From: Mycobacterium numidiamassiliense | Lineage (GTDB): Bacteria > Actinomycetota > Actinomycetes > Mycobacteriales > Mycobacteriaceae | Direction: 5' to 3' | NCBI RefSeq assembly: GCF_900157365.1 | Contig: NZ_FUEZ01000003.1 | Coordinates: 1,302,001 to 1,366,000, forward strand | Length of the DNA stretch: 64,000 bases | Shown here: piece by piece, positions 37,053 to 45,965 of the stretch | Numbering within the stretch: position 1 is the first letter of the stretch | How the letters are laid out: each line of letters starts with the position of its first letter | Notes under the pieces: model-generated | Seen by the model: only the letters and a program-made list of their open reading frames with translations | Database searches by the model: none | What the model was told of the DNA's origin: nothing | Made by a program: the position numbers and the translations under genes

Positions 37053-37634
37053 TCAGCGTACGACGGCCGCCCGCGACCTCCGGTCCGACGCTGTCTTCGG
37101 CACAGCCTTCGTGTCACCCTCGGCGAATTCCTTTACCCAGCAAGCAAATTCGAGGGTTACCCCGTCGGGATCCTGGAAGTAGAACGAGCGCACGTACACG
37201 CCGGGATGCACCGTCGCCGACACCTGCCTCTCGCTCTCGTCGTGGTTGAGCACCGGGCCCACCCGTACGCCTTTGTCTTTGAGCCGCTGGCGGTAGGCGT
37301 CGAACTTCTCGGCCGGAACATGAAAGGCCAAGTGGTTCATGGTGCTAACCGCGCTGGTGATGTCGCCGATGCCGGGGATCGCGCCCGGCGACGAGATACC
37401 CGGCACCCGGTCGGGCGCATCGGCAAACCAGAAGAACGCGACGCAGTCGCCGTTGCCGGCGTCGAAGAAGAAGTGTTGCCCCGCTCCATCCGGCAGATCA
37501 AGAGACTTGATCAGCGGCATGCCGAGGATGTCGCGGTAGAACTCCACGGTGCGCCGCATGTCGGAACACACCAGCGCAACATGATTGATCCCGCCGAGCT
37601 CGAACTCGGTGTTGGTGTAGTCCGGCCTGATCAT
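37053..37634 (-). CDS. VOC-superfamily (glyoxalase/dioxygenase fold) protein, Rv0274-like
   Basis: This encodes 193 aa from the ATG at 37634 (MIRPDYTNTEFELGGINHVA). The VOC pattern is GINHVALVCSDMRRTVEFYR with DILGMPLIKS, then HLAFHVPAEKFDAYRQRL, RSFYFQDPDGVTLEFACW. The His, His and Glu residues match metal ligands of VOC enzymes. The substrate is unknown. It is divergent from a TetR gene whose promoter contains a CTGAA/TTCAG palindrome. Confidence 0.85.
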   Translation of the reverse strand: MIRPDYTNTEFELGGINHVALVCSDMRRTVEFYRDILGMPLIKSLDLPDGAGQHFFFDAGNGDCVAFFWFADAPDRVPGISSPGAIPGIGDITSAVSTMNHLAFHVPAEKFDAYRQRLKDKGVRVGPVLNHDESERQVSATVHPGVYVRSFYFQDPDGVTLEFACWVKEFAEGDTKAVPKTASDRRSRAAVVR

Positions 37635-37683
37635 GATGCGGCTCCCATCGTTCCCCGGGCCTCGGCCTAGCCAAGATCCGAAT

Positions 37684-37705
37684 CTGAATCTAACATCAGG
37701 TTCAG
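37684..37705. promoter_or_regulatory. Imperfect palindrome, candidate TetR operator
   Basis: CTGAATCTAAC/ATCAGGTTCAG is an inverted repeat with 8 of 11 positions paired. It lies between the divergent VOC gene (start 37634) and TetR gene (start 37732) and probably controls both. Confidence 0.55.
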
Positions 37706-37731
37706 TTTTGTCCAGGGGAGGTTTGCAGCAG

Positions 37732-38376
37732 GTGTCGATCGCGGCGGAATCCAATAGCCGGCCCCCCCGGCCAACCGAATTCCCGACCCATCGCGGCAGG
37801 CGGACACAGGCCGCCATCGACACAGCCGCTCGAACGGTCATCGCGCGCAAGGGAATCCTGGCGACGACCATTGCCGACATCGCCACGGAGGCGGGCCGCT
37901 CGGCGGCATCCTTCTACAACTACTACGACTCCAAGGAAGCAATGGTCCGGCAGTGGGCCCTGCGTTTCCGGGACGAGGCCAACGAGCGCGCACTTCCGGT
38001 GACCCGGCATGGCCTGTCCCACCGCGACCGCGCGCACCAGGCCGCCACCGCGCACTGGCATACCTACCGCAACCGGCTCGCGGAGATCATCAGCGTGTCT
38101 CAGCTGGCGATGGTCAACGACGACTTCGCGCAGTATTGGGCCGAAATCTGCGCGATACCGATCTCATTCATCGCCGAGACGGTGAGGCGCGCTCAGGCCG
38201 ATGGCCATTGCGCCGACGACGACCCCCGGCTGATCGCCGAGGCCATCGTGGCGATGTTCAACCAGTTCTGTTACATCCAGCTCAGCGGGGCGCGTTCCGG
38301 CGAACCCGACGACGAGGCCTGCATCCAAACCCTCGCCAACATCTACTACCGCGCTATCTACTCTCCAGGGGGATAA
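37732..38376 (+). CDS. TetR family transcriptional regulator (Rv0273c-like)
   Basis: This encodes 214 aa from the GTG at 37732, chosen for the GGGGAGG about 11 nt upstream and because the palindromic operator would otherwise lie within the gene. The HTH is RRTQAAIDTAARTVIARKGI ... TIADIATEAGRSAASFYNYYDSKEAMV. It is the first gene of an operon: the hydrolase starts 5 nt after its stop. It probably represses itself, the downstream acyl-metabolism genes and the divergent VOC gene. Confidence 0.88.
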   Translation: MSIAAESNSRPPRPTEFPTHRGRRTQAAIDTAARTVIARKGILATTIADIATEAGRSAASFYNYYDSKEAMVRQWALRFRDEANERALPVTRHGLSHRDRAHQAATAHWHTYRNRLAEIISVSQLAMVNDDFAQYWAEICAIPISFIAETVRRAQADGHCADDDPRLIAEAIVAMFNQFCYIQLSGARSGEPDDEACIQTLANIYYRAIYSPGG

Positions 38377-38381
38377 CTGAA

Positions 38382-39515
38382 TTGGCCGGTCGAGGGGGTT
38401 CCGCCGGGGTGATCCGCGAGTTCGTCGGGCTGCCGTCGCGCACGGCCGGGCGCGCAGCCGCGGGTGGGCATCCATGCCAGGGGCTGTACCACCGCGGAGT
38501 GGGACGCAAGCCGAAGGTGGCGGTGATCGCCACGCACTATCAAATCGATTTCTCCGAGCACTATCTCGCCGATTACCTGGCCATCCGCGGCATCGGATTC
38601 CTGGGCTGGAACACCAGGTTCCGCGGTTTCGAGTCCAATTTTCTGCTCGACCACGCACTGGTCGACATCGGTGTCGGGGTGCGCTGGCTGCGTGACGTTC
38701 AAGGCGTTGATGCCGTTGTGCTACTGGGTAATTCGGGCGGCGGCTCGTTGATGGCCGCCTATCAGTCGCAGGCCGTGGAACCGAACGTGACGCCGCTCGA
38801 TGGGATGCGGCCGGCCGCCGGGCTGACGGAGTTGATTCCCGCCGACGGGTACCTGGCCACCGCGGCGCACCCCGGGCGCCCCGAGGTGCTGACCGCATGG
38901 ATGGACGCCGCCGTCGTCGATGAGAACGATCCCGTTGCCACCGATCCCAGCCTCGATCTGTTCAACGACGCCAACGGCCCGCCGTACCCACCAGAGTTCC
39001 TCGACCGCTACCGCGCGGCGCAGGTCGCCCGCAACCACGCCATCACCGACTGGGTGGAGGACGAGCTCAAACGTGTTCGTGCTGCCGGCTTTTCGGACCG
39101 CCCGTTCACCGTGATGCGGACCTGGGCGGACCCGCGGATGGTGGACCCGAACATCGAGCCGAGCAAGCGACCGGCCAATCAGTGCTACGCGGGCGTGCCG
39201 GTCAAGGCGAACCGCTCCGCGCACGGCATCGCCGCGGCCTGCACGCTGCGGAACTGGCTGAACATGTGGAGCCTGCGGGTGGCGCAGACCCGGGCCGAGC
39301 CGCATCTGGGCCGGATCACCTGTCCCGCTCTGGTGATCAACGCCGAGGCCGATAGCGGAGTCTTCCCGTCCGACGCCCAGCGCATCTATGACGCACTCGC
39401 CGGCGCCGACAAGGCGCAGGTCTCGATCGACACCGACCACTACTTCACCACCCCGGGCGCGCGCACCGAGCAAGCCGATACCATCGCCAAATGGATCAGC
39501 AAGCGCTGGCGCTGA
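38382..39515 (+). CDS. Alpha/beta hydrolase (Rv0272c-like)
   Basis: This encodes 377 aa from a TTG at 38382 with AGGGGGA upstream; this length equals that recalled for Rv0272c. The nucleophile elbow is VVLLGNSGGGSLMAAYQ (G-N-S-G-G). The acid/His end is CPALVINAEADSGVFPSD and IDTDHYFTTPG. An ester, lactone or thioester substrate is likely but unspecified. It lies in an operon with TetR (5 nt upstream), D-2-hydroxyacid dehydrogenase (7 nt downstream) and fadE6, suggesting degradation of an acyl compound. Confidence 0.85.
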   Translation: MAGRGGSAGVIREFVGLPSRTAGRAAAGGHPCQGLYHRGVGRKPKVAVIATHYQIDFSEHYLADYLAIRGIGFLGWNTRFRGFESNFLLDHALVDIGVGVRWLRDVQGVDAVVLLGNSGGGSLMAAYQSQAVEPNVTPLDGMRPAAGLTELIPADGYLATAAHPGRPEVLTAWMDAAVVDENDPVATDPSLDLFNDANGPPYPPEFLDRYRAAQVARNHAITDWVEDELKRVRAAGFSDRPFTVMRTWADPRMVDPNIEPSKRPANQCYAGVPVKANRSAHGIAAACTLRNWLNMWSLRVAQTRAEPHLGRITCPALVINAEADSGVFPSDAQRIYDALAGADKAQVSIDTDHYFTTPGARTEQADTIAKWISKRWR

Positions 39516-39522
39516 AGGTCTC

Positions 39523-40470
39523 GTGAGAGTCCTAGCCCACTTCGTTGCCGGCGATAAGGCGCTGGATCTGCTTGCTGCCGAGGCGGATTGGATCGATATC
39601 CGGTGGTGTGCCGAGGACGACGACACGACTTTCTACCGCGAGTTGCCCGAGGCCGAGGTGATCTGGCACGTGCTGCGGCCGCTGTCGGGCGACGACTTGC
39701 GACGCGGGACGAGGCTGCGGCTGGTGCAAAAACTGGGTGCCGGGGTGAACACCATCGACGTCGCGACCGCGACGGAGTGCGGCATCGCGGTCGCCAATAT
39801 GCCCGGCGCCAATGCGCCGGCGGTGGCCGAAGGCACGGTGCTGCTCATGCTCGCCGCAATGCGTCGGCTACTGGCACTGGACGGCGCCACCCGTCAAGGA
39901 CGCGGCTGGCCGGCGAATCCCGAACTCGGCGAGAAGGTACGCAACATCGGCAGCTGCACCGTCGGCCTGGTCGGCTACGGCAACATCGCCAGACGGGTGG
40001 ACGACATCGTTGCGGCAATGGGCGCCACCGTCCTGCACAACAGCACCCACGACGACGGGACGCCGGGCTGGCGCGCGCTGCCCGAATTGCTGGCAGCCAG
40101 CGACATCGTTTCGCTGCACCTGCCGTTGACGACCGACACCCATCATCTGCTCAGCCGGGACGGGATAGCGCGGATGAAACCCGGTGCGGTACTGGTCAAC
40201 ACCTCACGCGGCGCCATCGCCGACGAGGGCGCGCTCGTCGATGCGCTGCGCGGCGGACAGCTGGCCGCCGCCGGACTGGACGTTTTCGAGCTCGAGCCGG
40301 TCGCCCCCGACAATCCGCTGCTCGGCCTGGACAACGTGGTGGTGACGCCGCACATCAGCGGACTGACCGCCGACAGCATGCGGAGTTACCTGACTGAAGC
40401 CGTGGCCAACTGCCGACGGCTGCGCGATGGGCAGCCACTGGCCAATGTGGTTAACCAACCGACCGGTTAG
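39523..40470 (+). CDS. D-2-hydroxyacid dehydrogenase family protein
   Basis: This encodes 315 aa from the GTG at 39523 (AAGG upstream). The NAD-binding Rossmann motif is VGLVGYGNIARRVDDIVAAM. The catalytic Arg region is VNTSRGAIADEGALVDALR, with Glu in DVFELEPV and His in TPHISGLTAD. It is a typical reductase of 2-keto acids or 2-hydroxy acids. By recall, M. tuberculosis lacks this gene between Rv0272c and fadE6. The 7-nt gap to the hydrolase supports co-transcription. Confidence 0.88.
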   Translation: MRVLAHFVAGDKALDLLAAEADWIDIRWCAEDDDTTFYRELPEAEVIWHVLRPLSGDDLRRGTRLRLVQKLGAGVNTIDVATATECGIAVANMPGANAPAVAEGTVLLMLAAMRRLLALDGATRQGRGWPANPELGEKVRNIGSCTVGLVGYGNIARRVDDIVAAMGATVLHNSTHDDGTPGWRALPELLAASDIVSLHLPLTTDTHHLLSRDGIARMKPGAVLVNTSRGAIADEGALVDALRGGQLAAAGLDVFELEPVAPDNPLLGLDNVVVTPHISGLTADSMRSYLTEAVANCRRLRDGQPLANVVNQPTG

Positions 40471-40524
40471 TTACATTGAGGGGGCTTGGCCGAAACGGGC
40501 CCCGCAAGCATGGGAAGGCGACCA

Positions 40525-42723
40525 ATGCCGATCGCGATCAATCCTGAGCATCAAGACCTGGCCGACTCGGTGCGGTCTCTGGTGGCGCGAGTCGCGCCGT
40601 CGGAGGTGCTGCACGCGGCCATGGAAACGCCGCTTGAGAACCCGCCAGCGTACTGGCAAGCGGCCGCCGAGCAGGGCCTGCCGGGTGTGCATCTGGCCGA
40701 AGATGTCGGCGGGCAGGGATTCGGCATCCTCGAGCTGGCTATCGTGCTCGCCGAGTTCGGCTACGGCGCGGTGCCCGGGCCGTTCGTGCCGTCGGCGATC
40801 GCCAGCGCGCTGATCTCTGCGCACGACCCAAACGCGAAAGTGCTCGCCGACCTGGCGTCGGGGGCGGCCGTCGCCGCCTACGCGCTGAATTCTGGGTTGA
40901 CCGCCACCAAGCAGGGCGAGGCGTTGGTGATCCGCGGTGAGGTCCGTGCGGTGCCCGCAGCGGCGCAGGCGTCGCTGCTGGTGCTTCCGGTGGCGATCGA
41001 GAGCCGCGACGAGTGGGTGGTGCTGCGCGCCGACGACCTCGAGATCGAACCAGTCAAAAGCCTGGACCCCCTGCGCCCGATCGCACACGTGCGGGCCAAC
41101 GCGGTCGAGGTCGGCGACGCCGCCGTGTTGAGCACCTTGACCATGGCCACCGCGTACGCGCTGATTTCCACACTGCTGTCCGCCGAGGCGATCGGCGTGG
41201 CACGCTGGGCGACCGACACCGCGTCGCAATACGCCAAGATCCGCGAACAGTTCGGCAGGCCGATCGGCCAATTCCAGGCCATCAAGCACAAGTGTGCGGA
41301 GATGATCGCGGACACCGAGCGGGCTACCGCCGCGGTGTGGGATGCCGCCCGCGCGATTGATGAAGCGCGCCAACATAATTGGGACATCACCGCACCGGCG
41401 GTCGAGTTCGCCGCCGCGGTGGCGGCGACGCTGGCACCCGCGGCCGCCCAGCGCTGCACGCAGGACTGCATCCAGGTGCACGGCGGCATCGGCTACACGT
41501 GGGAGCACGACACGAATGTCTACTACCGCCGGGCGCTGATGCTGGCCGCCTGCTTCGGGCGCCGCTCGGAGTACCCGCAGAAGGTCGTGGACACCGCGAC
41601 CACCACCGGCATGCGTGCGGTGGATATCGACCTGGACCCGGAGACCGAGAAGCTGCGGGCCGAGATCCGGGCCGAGGTGGCCGCGTTCAAAGAGATGGAC
41701 CGCCAAGCGCGCACGGTCGCGCTCGCCGAGGGCGGCTGGGTGCTCCCCTACCTGCCCGCGCCGTGGGGCCGGGCGTCCGGCCCGGTCGAGCAGGTCCTCA
41801 TCGCCCAGGAGTTCAGCACCGGGCGGGTCAAGCGGCCGCAGGTGGGTATCGCGGCGTGGATCATCCCGTCGATCGTCGCGTTCGGCACCGAGGAGCAGAA
41901 ACAACGGTTCCTGCCGCCCACCTTCCGCGGCGAGATGATCTGGTGCCAGCTGTTCTCCGAGCCGGGTGCGGGATCGGACCTGGCCGGGCTGACCACCAAG
42001 GCAACCCGCGTCGACGGTGGCTGGCGCATCACCGGCCAGAAGATCTGGACCACCGCTGCACAGTTCTCCCAGTGGGGAGCGCTGCTGGCCCGCACGGATC
42101 CGTCGGCGCCGAAACACAACGGCATCACGTATTTCCTGCTGGACATGAAGAGCGAGGGAGTCGACGTCAAGCCGCTGCGCGAGCTCACCGGCAACGCAAT
42201 GTTCAACACCGTCTACATCGACGACGTGTTCGTACCCGACGAGTGCGTGCTGGGCGAGGTCAACCGCGGCTGGGAGGTCAGCCGCAACACCCTGACGGCC
42301 GAGCGTGTGTCGATCGGCAGCAGCGACGCGAATTTCCTGGCGACGCTGCCCCAGTTCGTCGAGTTCGTTCGCGACGGACACTTCGACCAGGTCGCTCAGC
42401 ACCGGGCCGGGCAGTTGATCGCTGAAGGTCATGCGGCCAAGGTGCTGAATCTGCGCTCGACGCTGTTGACGCTGGCCGGCGGCGACGCCATGCCGTCGGC
42501 GGCTATCTCCAAACTGCTGTCGATGCGGACCGGCCAGGGCTACGCGGAATTCGCCGTGTCCTCCTTCGGCACCGACGCCGCGATCGGCGATCCCCATCAG
42601 CCGGCGGGCATGTGGGGCGAGTACCTGCTGGCCAGCAGGGCCACCACTATCTATGGGGGCACGTCGGAGGTCCAGCTCAACATCATCGCCGAGCGGCTGC
42701 TGGGTCTGCCCCGCGACCCGTAA
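40525..42723 (+). CDS. fadE6: Two-domain acyl-CoA dehydrogenase FadE6
   Basis: This encodes 732 aa from the ATG at 40525, with GAAGG 8 nt upstream. It is a fusion of two acyl-CoA dehydrogenase units. The N-terminal half (about 1-370) ends with IKHKCAEMIADTERATAAVW and CIQVHGGIGYTWEHDTNVYY. The C-terminal half has the FAD motif MIWCQLFSEPGAGSDLAGLT and GWRITGQKIWTT, ending with IYGGTSEVQLNIIAERLLGL. The substrate is probably an acyl-CoA from sterol or lipid catabolism. It is the last gene of the operon, followed by a strong hairpin. Confidence 0.92.
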   Translation: MPIAINPEHQDLADSVRSLVARVAPSEVLHAAMETPLENPPAYWQAAAEQGLPGVHLAEDVGGQGFGILELAIVLAEFGYGAVPGPFVPSAIASALISAHDPNAKVLADLASGAAVAAYALNSGLTATKQGEALVIRGEVRAVPAAAQASLLVLPVAIESRDEWVVLRADDLEIEPVKSLDPLRPIAHVRANAVEVGDAAVLSTLTMATAYALISTLLSAEAIGVARWATDTASQYAKIREQFGRPIGQFQAIKHKCAEMIADTERATAAVWDAARAIDEARQHNWDITAPAVEFAAAVAATLAPAAAQRCTQDCIQVHGGIGYTWEHDTNVYYRRALMLAACFGRRSEYPQKVVDTATTTGMRAVDIDLDPETEKLRAEIRAEVAAFKEMDRQARTVALAEGGWVLPYLPAPWGRASGPVEQVLIAQEFSTGRVKRPQVGIAAWIIPSIVAFGTEEQKQRFLPPTFRGEMIWCQLFSEPGAGSDLAGLTTKATRVDGGWRITGQKIWTTAAQFSQWGALLARTDPSAPKHNGITYFLLDMKSEGVDVKPLRELTGNAMFNTVYIDDVFVPDECVLGEVNRGWEVSRNTLTAERVSIGSSDANFLATLPQFVEFVRDGHFDQVAQHRAGQLIAEGHAAKVLNLRSTLLTLAGGDAMPSAAISKLLSMRTGQGYAEFAVSSFGTDAAIGDPHQPAGMWGEYLLASRATTIYGGTSEVQLNIIAERLLGLPRDP

Positions 42724-42742
42724 ACAGTCCCCTAAACAGATC

Positions 42743-42774
42743 CATGCCGACCCGGCGGTTGCCAGGTCGGCATG
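42743..42774 (+). terminator. Hairpin terminator after fadE6
   Basis: CATGCCGACC (42743-42752) pairs perfectly with GGTCGGCATG (42765-42774) around a 12-nt loop, 19 nt after the fadE6 stop. There is no U-tract, as is common in mycobacteria. It could serve both flanking genes. Confidence 0.65.
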
Positions 42775-42852
42775 AATCCCCCCTCCGCGTGGGGCGGCCA
42801 ACTGGTGACTCAGGCAGGGAGGATGGCCGCTACCCACGCAGGCTTAAAGGCT

Positions 42853-43230
42853 TCAGAACCACGGGCCAAATCCACGGTGGCCCCAGCCACCGAAGCCGTG
42901 ACCCCAGCCACCGTTGCCCCAACTACCGCGGCCCCAGCCGCCGTGACCCCAACCGCCGTGGCCCCAGCCGCCGCCGCCGCGGCCCCAGCCGCCGCCGCCG
43001 CGGCCGAAGCCGCCGTGGCCGAAACCACCGCCGTGGCCGAAACCACGTCCACCCCAGGTCGGGATGTCAGCGGGGCCGTGCGGGCCGACTTCAGCGAAGC
43101 TTGTGCCGGTAGTGGGCGCTGGGGCGGCTTGAGCGGTGGCCATGCCGCCGAACAGCATCGCGCCGGCTACCGCTGCGGCGCCGACTGTGCCAGCCGCCGC
43201 CCCGCGGATCGATCGCAGTGAGATTGTCAT
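42853..43230 (-). CDS. Secreted Gly/His/Trp-rich repeat protein
   Basis: This encodes 125 aa from the ATG at 43230, with a strong AAGGAG before it. A signal peptide (MTISLRSIRGAAAGTVGAAA ... MATAQAAPAPT) is cut near AQA-AP. The mature C-terminal two-thirds is low-complexity: GFGHGGGFGHGGFGRGG, then repeats of GGWGHGGWGHGGWGRG, ending FGPWF. About ten histidines spaced by Gly/Trp suggest divalent-metal binding or a structural envelope role; both are inferences. It lies in a small insertion between fadE6 and fadD2 relative to the M. tuberculosis order. Confidence 0.8.
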   Translation of the reverse strand: MTISLRSIRGAAAGTVGAAAVAGAMLFGGMATAQAAPAPTTGTSFAEVGPHGPADIPTWGGRGFGHGGGFGHGGFGRGGGGWGRGGGGWGHGGWGHGGWGRGSWGNGGWGHGFGGWGHRGFGPWF

Positions 43231-43825
43231 CAGGAGCTCCTTCCGAGACCTTGGTACTGACAGATCAGGACGCTACTCATAAATAGCTAGGCAAACAATA
43301 GCAATATCGATATTCGATGCTGTGAATTTGTTGGCAACAATTGCGGCCACATATTTCCGGACTTCCGGAAGTAAAAATGGCTACGCGAACCATTAAATAC
43401 GTCACTACGGACTTGAGTAGATACTGAGATCAGTACGTACGGAAGTCGATAAAGATGCAGTTCATAGCGGTTATACTGACTCACTGATGTACGTAAATGC
43501 GCATCTCAGTAGATCATTCGATGCGTATTCGCTAATTCGCACAAAGTCCAATTCATGCAAAGGGCAATCGGAGGCGACGAACTGAAGTCTTAAATCAGAT
43601 CGTTGCATATTCTGGCGCCTAAACGGATATTGCAGCAAATCGATCTAATTGCGACCTAAACCCGCTGGTAGAGCCTGGTTGCGGCCGAGTCCGCCGCCAA
43701 GTGCCGTCAGCCGGGCACGGAAGTCTCACGGCTCGGCGGCGCGACTTACGCCGGGGCCAGTGCGACAATCAGTAGCTGTAAGCACTGAAATACTGATTGG
43801 CAGCCACGGAGGGACGGACGCCGCA
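43231..43825. other. AT-rich non-coding region of about 600 bp
   Basis: Between the Gly/His-rich gene and the RHH-like gene. The part from about 43260 to 43660 is strikingly AT-rich compared with its surroundings and has no plausible gene. It contains the 12-bp palindrome ACTTCCGGAAGT (about 43363-43374) and many ATATCGATATT-like tracts. It may hold promoters of the divergent genes, a nucleoid-protein (Lsr2-type) binding region, or DNA of foreign origin. Confidence 0.6.
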
Positions 43826-44215
43826 GTGAACTTCAACCCCGGCCAGATCGGATCAGGTGCCGGCTCGTTCCGCGCGAACATGTCCGCCACACCTCCCGGC
43901 GACGCCGCGCCGACCGAGCGCCTCACCGGTTTCCGGCAGCCGCGCCCTCCGCGGACGGTCACCCAGCCGGCCGAGCCCCGCTCACCCGAGCGATCCACAG
44001 GCGATCAACCGGCACGTATCCAACGAACACGGCGCACCGTCGACCTGCCCGCGGCCACCCACCGGGCCCTGGACATCTGGCAGCGGGAAGCGGCCGACCG
44101 CCTGGGCGTCGCCCGGGTGACCGGCCAAGAGGTGCTCACCGCACTCATCGACCGACTGCTGGCCGACCCCAAACTTGCGTCCCAGATCGTCCGCGCCATC
44201 GAGGACCGGCGCTGA
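43826..44215 (+). CDS. Ribbon-helix-helix-like (partition/CopG-type) protein
   Basis: This encodes 129 aa from the GTG at 43826, with GGAGGG about 12 nt upstream. A disordered Pro/Arg-rich N-terminus leads to a compact C-terminal domain RRTVDLPAATHRALDIWQRE with RVTGQEVLTALIDRLLADPKL. This beta-strand plus two helices resembles RHH proteins encoded next to parA on actinobacterial plasmids. No parA or toxin gene is adjacent. It is convergent with fadD2 (13 nt between stops). A DNA-binding role is inferred. Confidence 0.6.
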   Translation: MNFNPGQIGSGAGSFRANMSATPPGDAAPTERLTGFRQPRPPRTVTQPAEPRSPERSTGDQPARIQRTRRTVDLPAATHRALDIWQREAADRLGVARVTGQEVLTALIDRLLADPKLASQIVRAIEDRR

Positions 44216-44228
44216 TAGCCCGGTGCGG

Positions 44229-45908
44229 CTAGTCGATCTCGATTTCGCGTAGCTCGCGCTTGAGGATCTTCCCCGTCGGGTTACGCGGCAGCTCTTCGAG
44301 GAAGACGACCTCCCGGGGCACCTTGTAACGGGCCAGGTGGTCGCGCACATAGGTCTTGATGGTGTCCTCGTCGACCCCGGCACCGTCCTTTTTGACGACG
44401 AAGGCGCGTAGCCGATGGCCCCATTCGTTGTCCTCCACGCCGATCGCGGTGGCCTCGATCACTTCGGGATGCCCACTGATGAGGTCCTCGACCTCGGCCG
44501 GGAAGACATTCTCGCCGCCGGAGACAATCATCTCGTCGTCGCGGCCGCTGACGTACAGCAGGCCATGCTCGTCGAAATAGCCGACATCACCCGAGGACAT
44601 CAGGCCGTCGATGATCTGCTTGTGGCCGCCGCCGGTGTAGCCCTCGAACGGGAAGGCATTGCCGACGAAGATGCGTCCGACGTCGCCCTGGGGCAACTCG
44701 TTGCCGTTGTCGTCGAGGATCTTGACCTTGACTCCCTTGACGACCGGCCCGACCGTTGACGCGTTCTTTTCCAAGTCCTGTGGCCCGGCGATGGTGGCGA
44801 ACGCGATCTCCGTCGAGCCGTACATGTTGTAGATCACCGGACCGATGTCCTTGAGCGCACGGCTGGCCAGCTCGGCGCCCAATTGCGATCCGGACACGAA
44901 GACGATCTTCAGGCTGGACAGGTCGGGCTTCTTGTCGATCTTTTCCAGCGTGTCCAGGATGCGGGACAACATCACCGGCACCACGACCATGGCCGTCACC
45001 TTGTACTTCTCGATGTCTTCCAGAACCAGGGGCGGCTTGAATTTGCGCCGGAGCACCAGCGTGGAGCCCAGGAACATCGCAATGGTGGCGTGTAGATATC
45101 CGAGGGCGTGGAACATCGGCGCCGGCAGCGAGGTGATCTCGTTGGCCTTGAACGGAACATGCGACAGGATGCCGCCGACGGGGGCCAGGGTCGGCGGGGT
45201 GCTGCGGTTCGCACCCTTGGGTGTTCCGGTGGTCCCGCTGGTCAGGATGATGATCGACGCGTGCTTGGCGGCCTTGGGTGCGGGTTCTTTGCTGCTGCGC
45301 TTGATCAGCTCTTCCAGCGTCTCGTCGGTGCTGCCCGACGGTTCGTCGCTGTCCGGGTTGACGCCGAGCGCCCGCAGCTTGCCCAGCGCCGGCTCGGCCT
45401 TGCTGACCGCGCTGGTGTACTCGTCGTCGTAGATGATCACCTTGGCACCCTCGCGCTCGGAGACCTCTTTGATCTGCGGCCCGGAGAATTCGCTGTTAAG
45501 CAGGATGATGCGGGCGCCGGCCCGGGCCGCGCCGTAATTGGCGATGACGAACCAACGGTGGTTGCGCGCCAGGATCGCGACGCCGTCGCCGCCCTTCACG
45601 CCCTTGTCGATCAGGCCGTTGGCCACCGCGTGGGCGGCCTCATCGAGCTCGCGATAGCTGAACTCGCCGTCTTCGTCGATCAGCGCCGCGCGATCGGGAG
45701 TACGCCTGGCGTTCAGCGAGGGCAGCATGCCGAACTCGCCCCACTTCGCGATGTCAGTTGCCATCGCGGCCGTCTTGAGCGGCGACTCCAGCTTGAACGC
45801 GCCCGCCTCGAAGATCTTCCGCACGTAGTGCAGCTCGGCCGAGCCGCGCTCGACGTACTGCTGGACCTTGGAAACGGCTTGCCCGGGGAGGCCAGAAAGA
45901 TTAGGCAT
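44229..45908 (-). CDS. fadD2: Fatty-acid-CoA ligase FadD2
   Basis: This encodes 559 aa (MPNLSGLPGQAVSKVQQYVE). It is an ANL adenylating enzyme: the AMP-binding P-loop is IILTSGTTGTPKGA, A5 is NMYGSTE, A7 is SGDVGYFDEHGLLYVSGRDD and the A10 lysine is PTGKILKREL. Activation of a fatty acid to acyl-CoA via acyl-AMP is expected. Length matches Rv0270. Convergent with the RHH-like gene and divergent from the primase gene. Confidence 0.93.
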   Translation of the reverse strand: MPNLSGLPGQAVSKVQQYVERGSAELHYVRKIFEAGAFKLESPLKTAAMATDIAKWGEFGMLPSLNARRTPDRAALIDEDGEFSYRELDEAAHAVANGLIDKGVKGGDGVAILARNHRWFVIANYGAARAGARIILLNSEFSGPQIKEVSEREGAKVIIYDDEYTSAVSKAEPALGKLRALGVNPDSDEPSGSTDETLEELIKRSSKEPAPKAAKHASIIILTSGTTGTPKGANRSTPPTLAPVGGILSHVPFKANEITSLPAPMFHALGYLHATIAMFLGSTLVLRRKFKPPLVLEDIEKYKVTAMVVVPVMLSRILDTLEKIDKKPDLSSLKIVFVSGSQLGAELASRALKDIGPVIYNMYGSTEIAFATIAGPQDLEKNASTVGPVVKGVKVKILDDNGNELPQGDVGRIFVGNAFPFEGYTGGGHKQIIDGLMSSGDVGYFDEHGLLYVSGRDDEMIVSGGENVFPAEVEDLISGHPEVIEATAIGVEDNEWGHRLRAFVVKKDGAGVDEDTIKTYVRDHLARYKVPREVVFLEELPRNPTGKILKRELREIEID

Positions 45909-45965
45909 AATCTCACCATATGTGACGCAGGTCGCAACGCGGCCAGAAAATTTTCTCGGAATACG

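Noticed and set aside
40471..42837. 788-codon minus-strand frame opposite fadE6
   Set aside because: Antisense to a two-domain acyl-CoA dehydrogenase with all motifs intact.
42870..43070. Repeated CCGTGGCCCCAGCC-like units as a possible CRISPR or noncoding repeat array
   Set aside because: Units are short, contiguous and encode Gly-Trp-Gly-His repeats of a secreted protein; no spacers.
45108..45965. Upstream extension of the primase gene through fadD2
   Set aside because: It is antisense to fadD2; the family start lies at 45966 or 45975.
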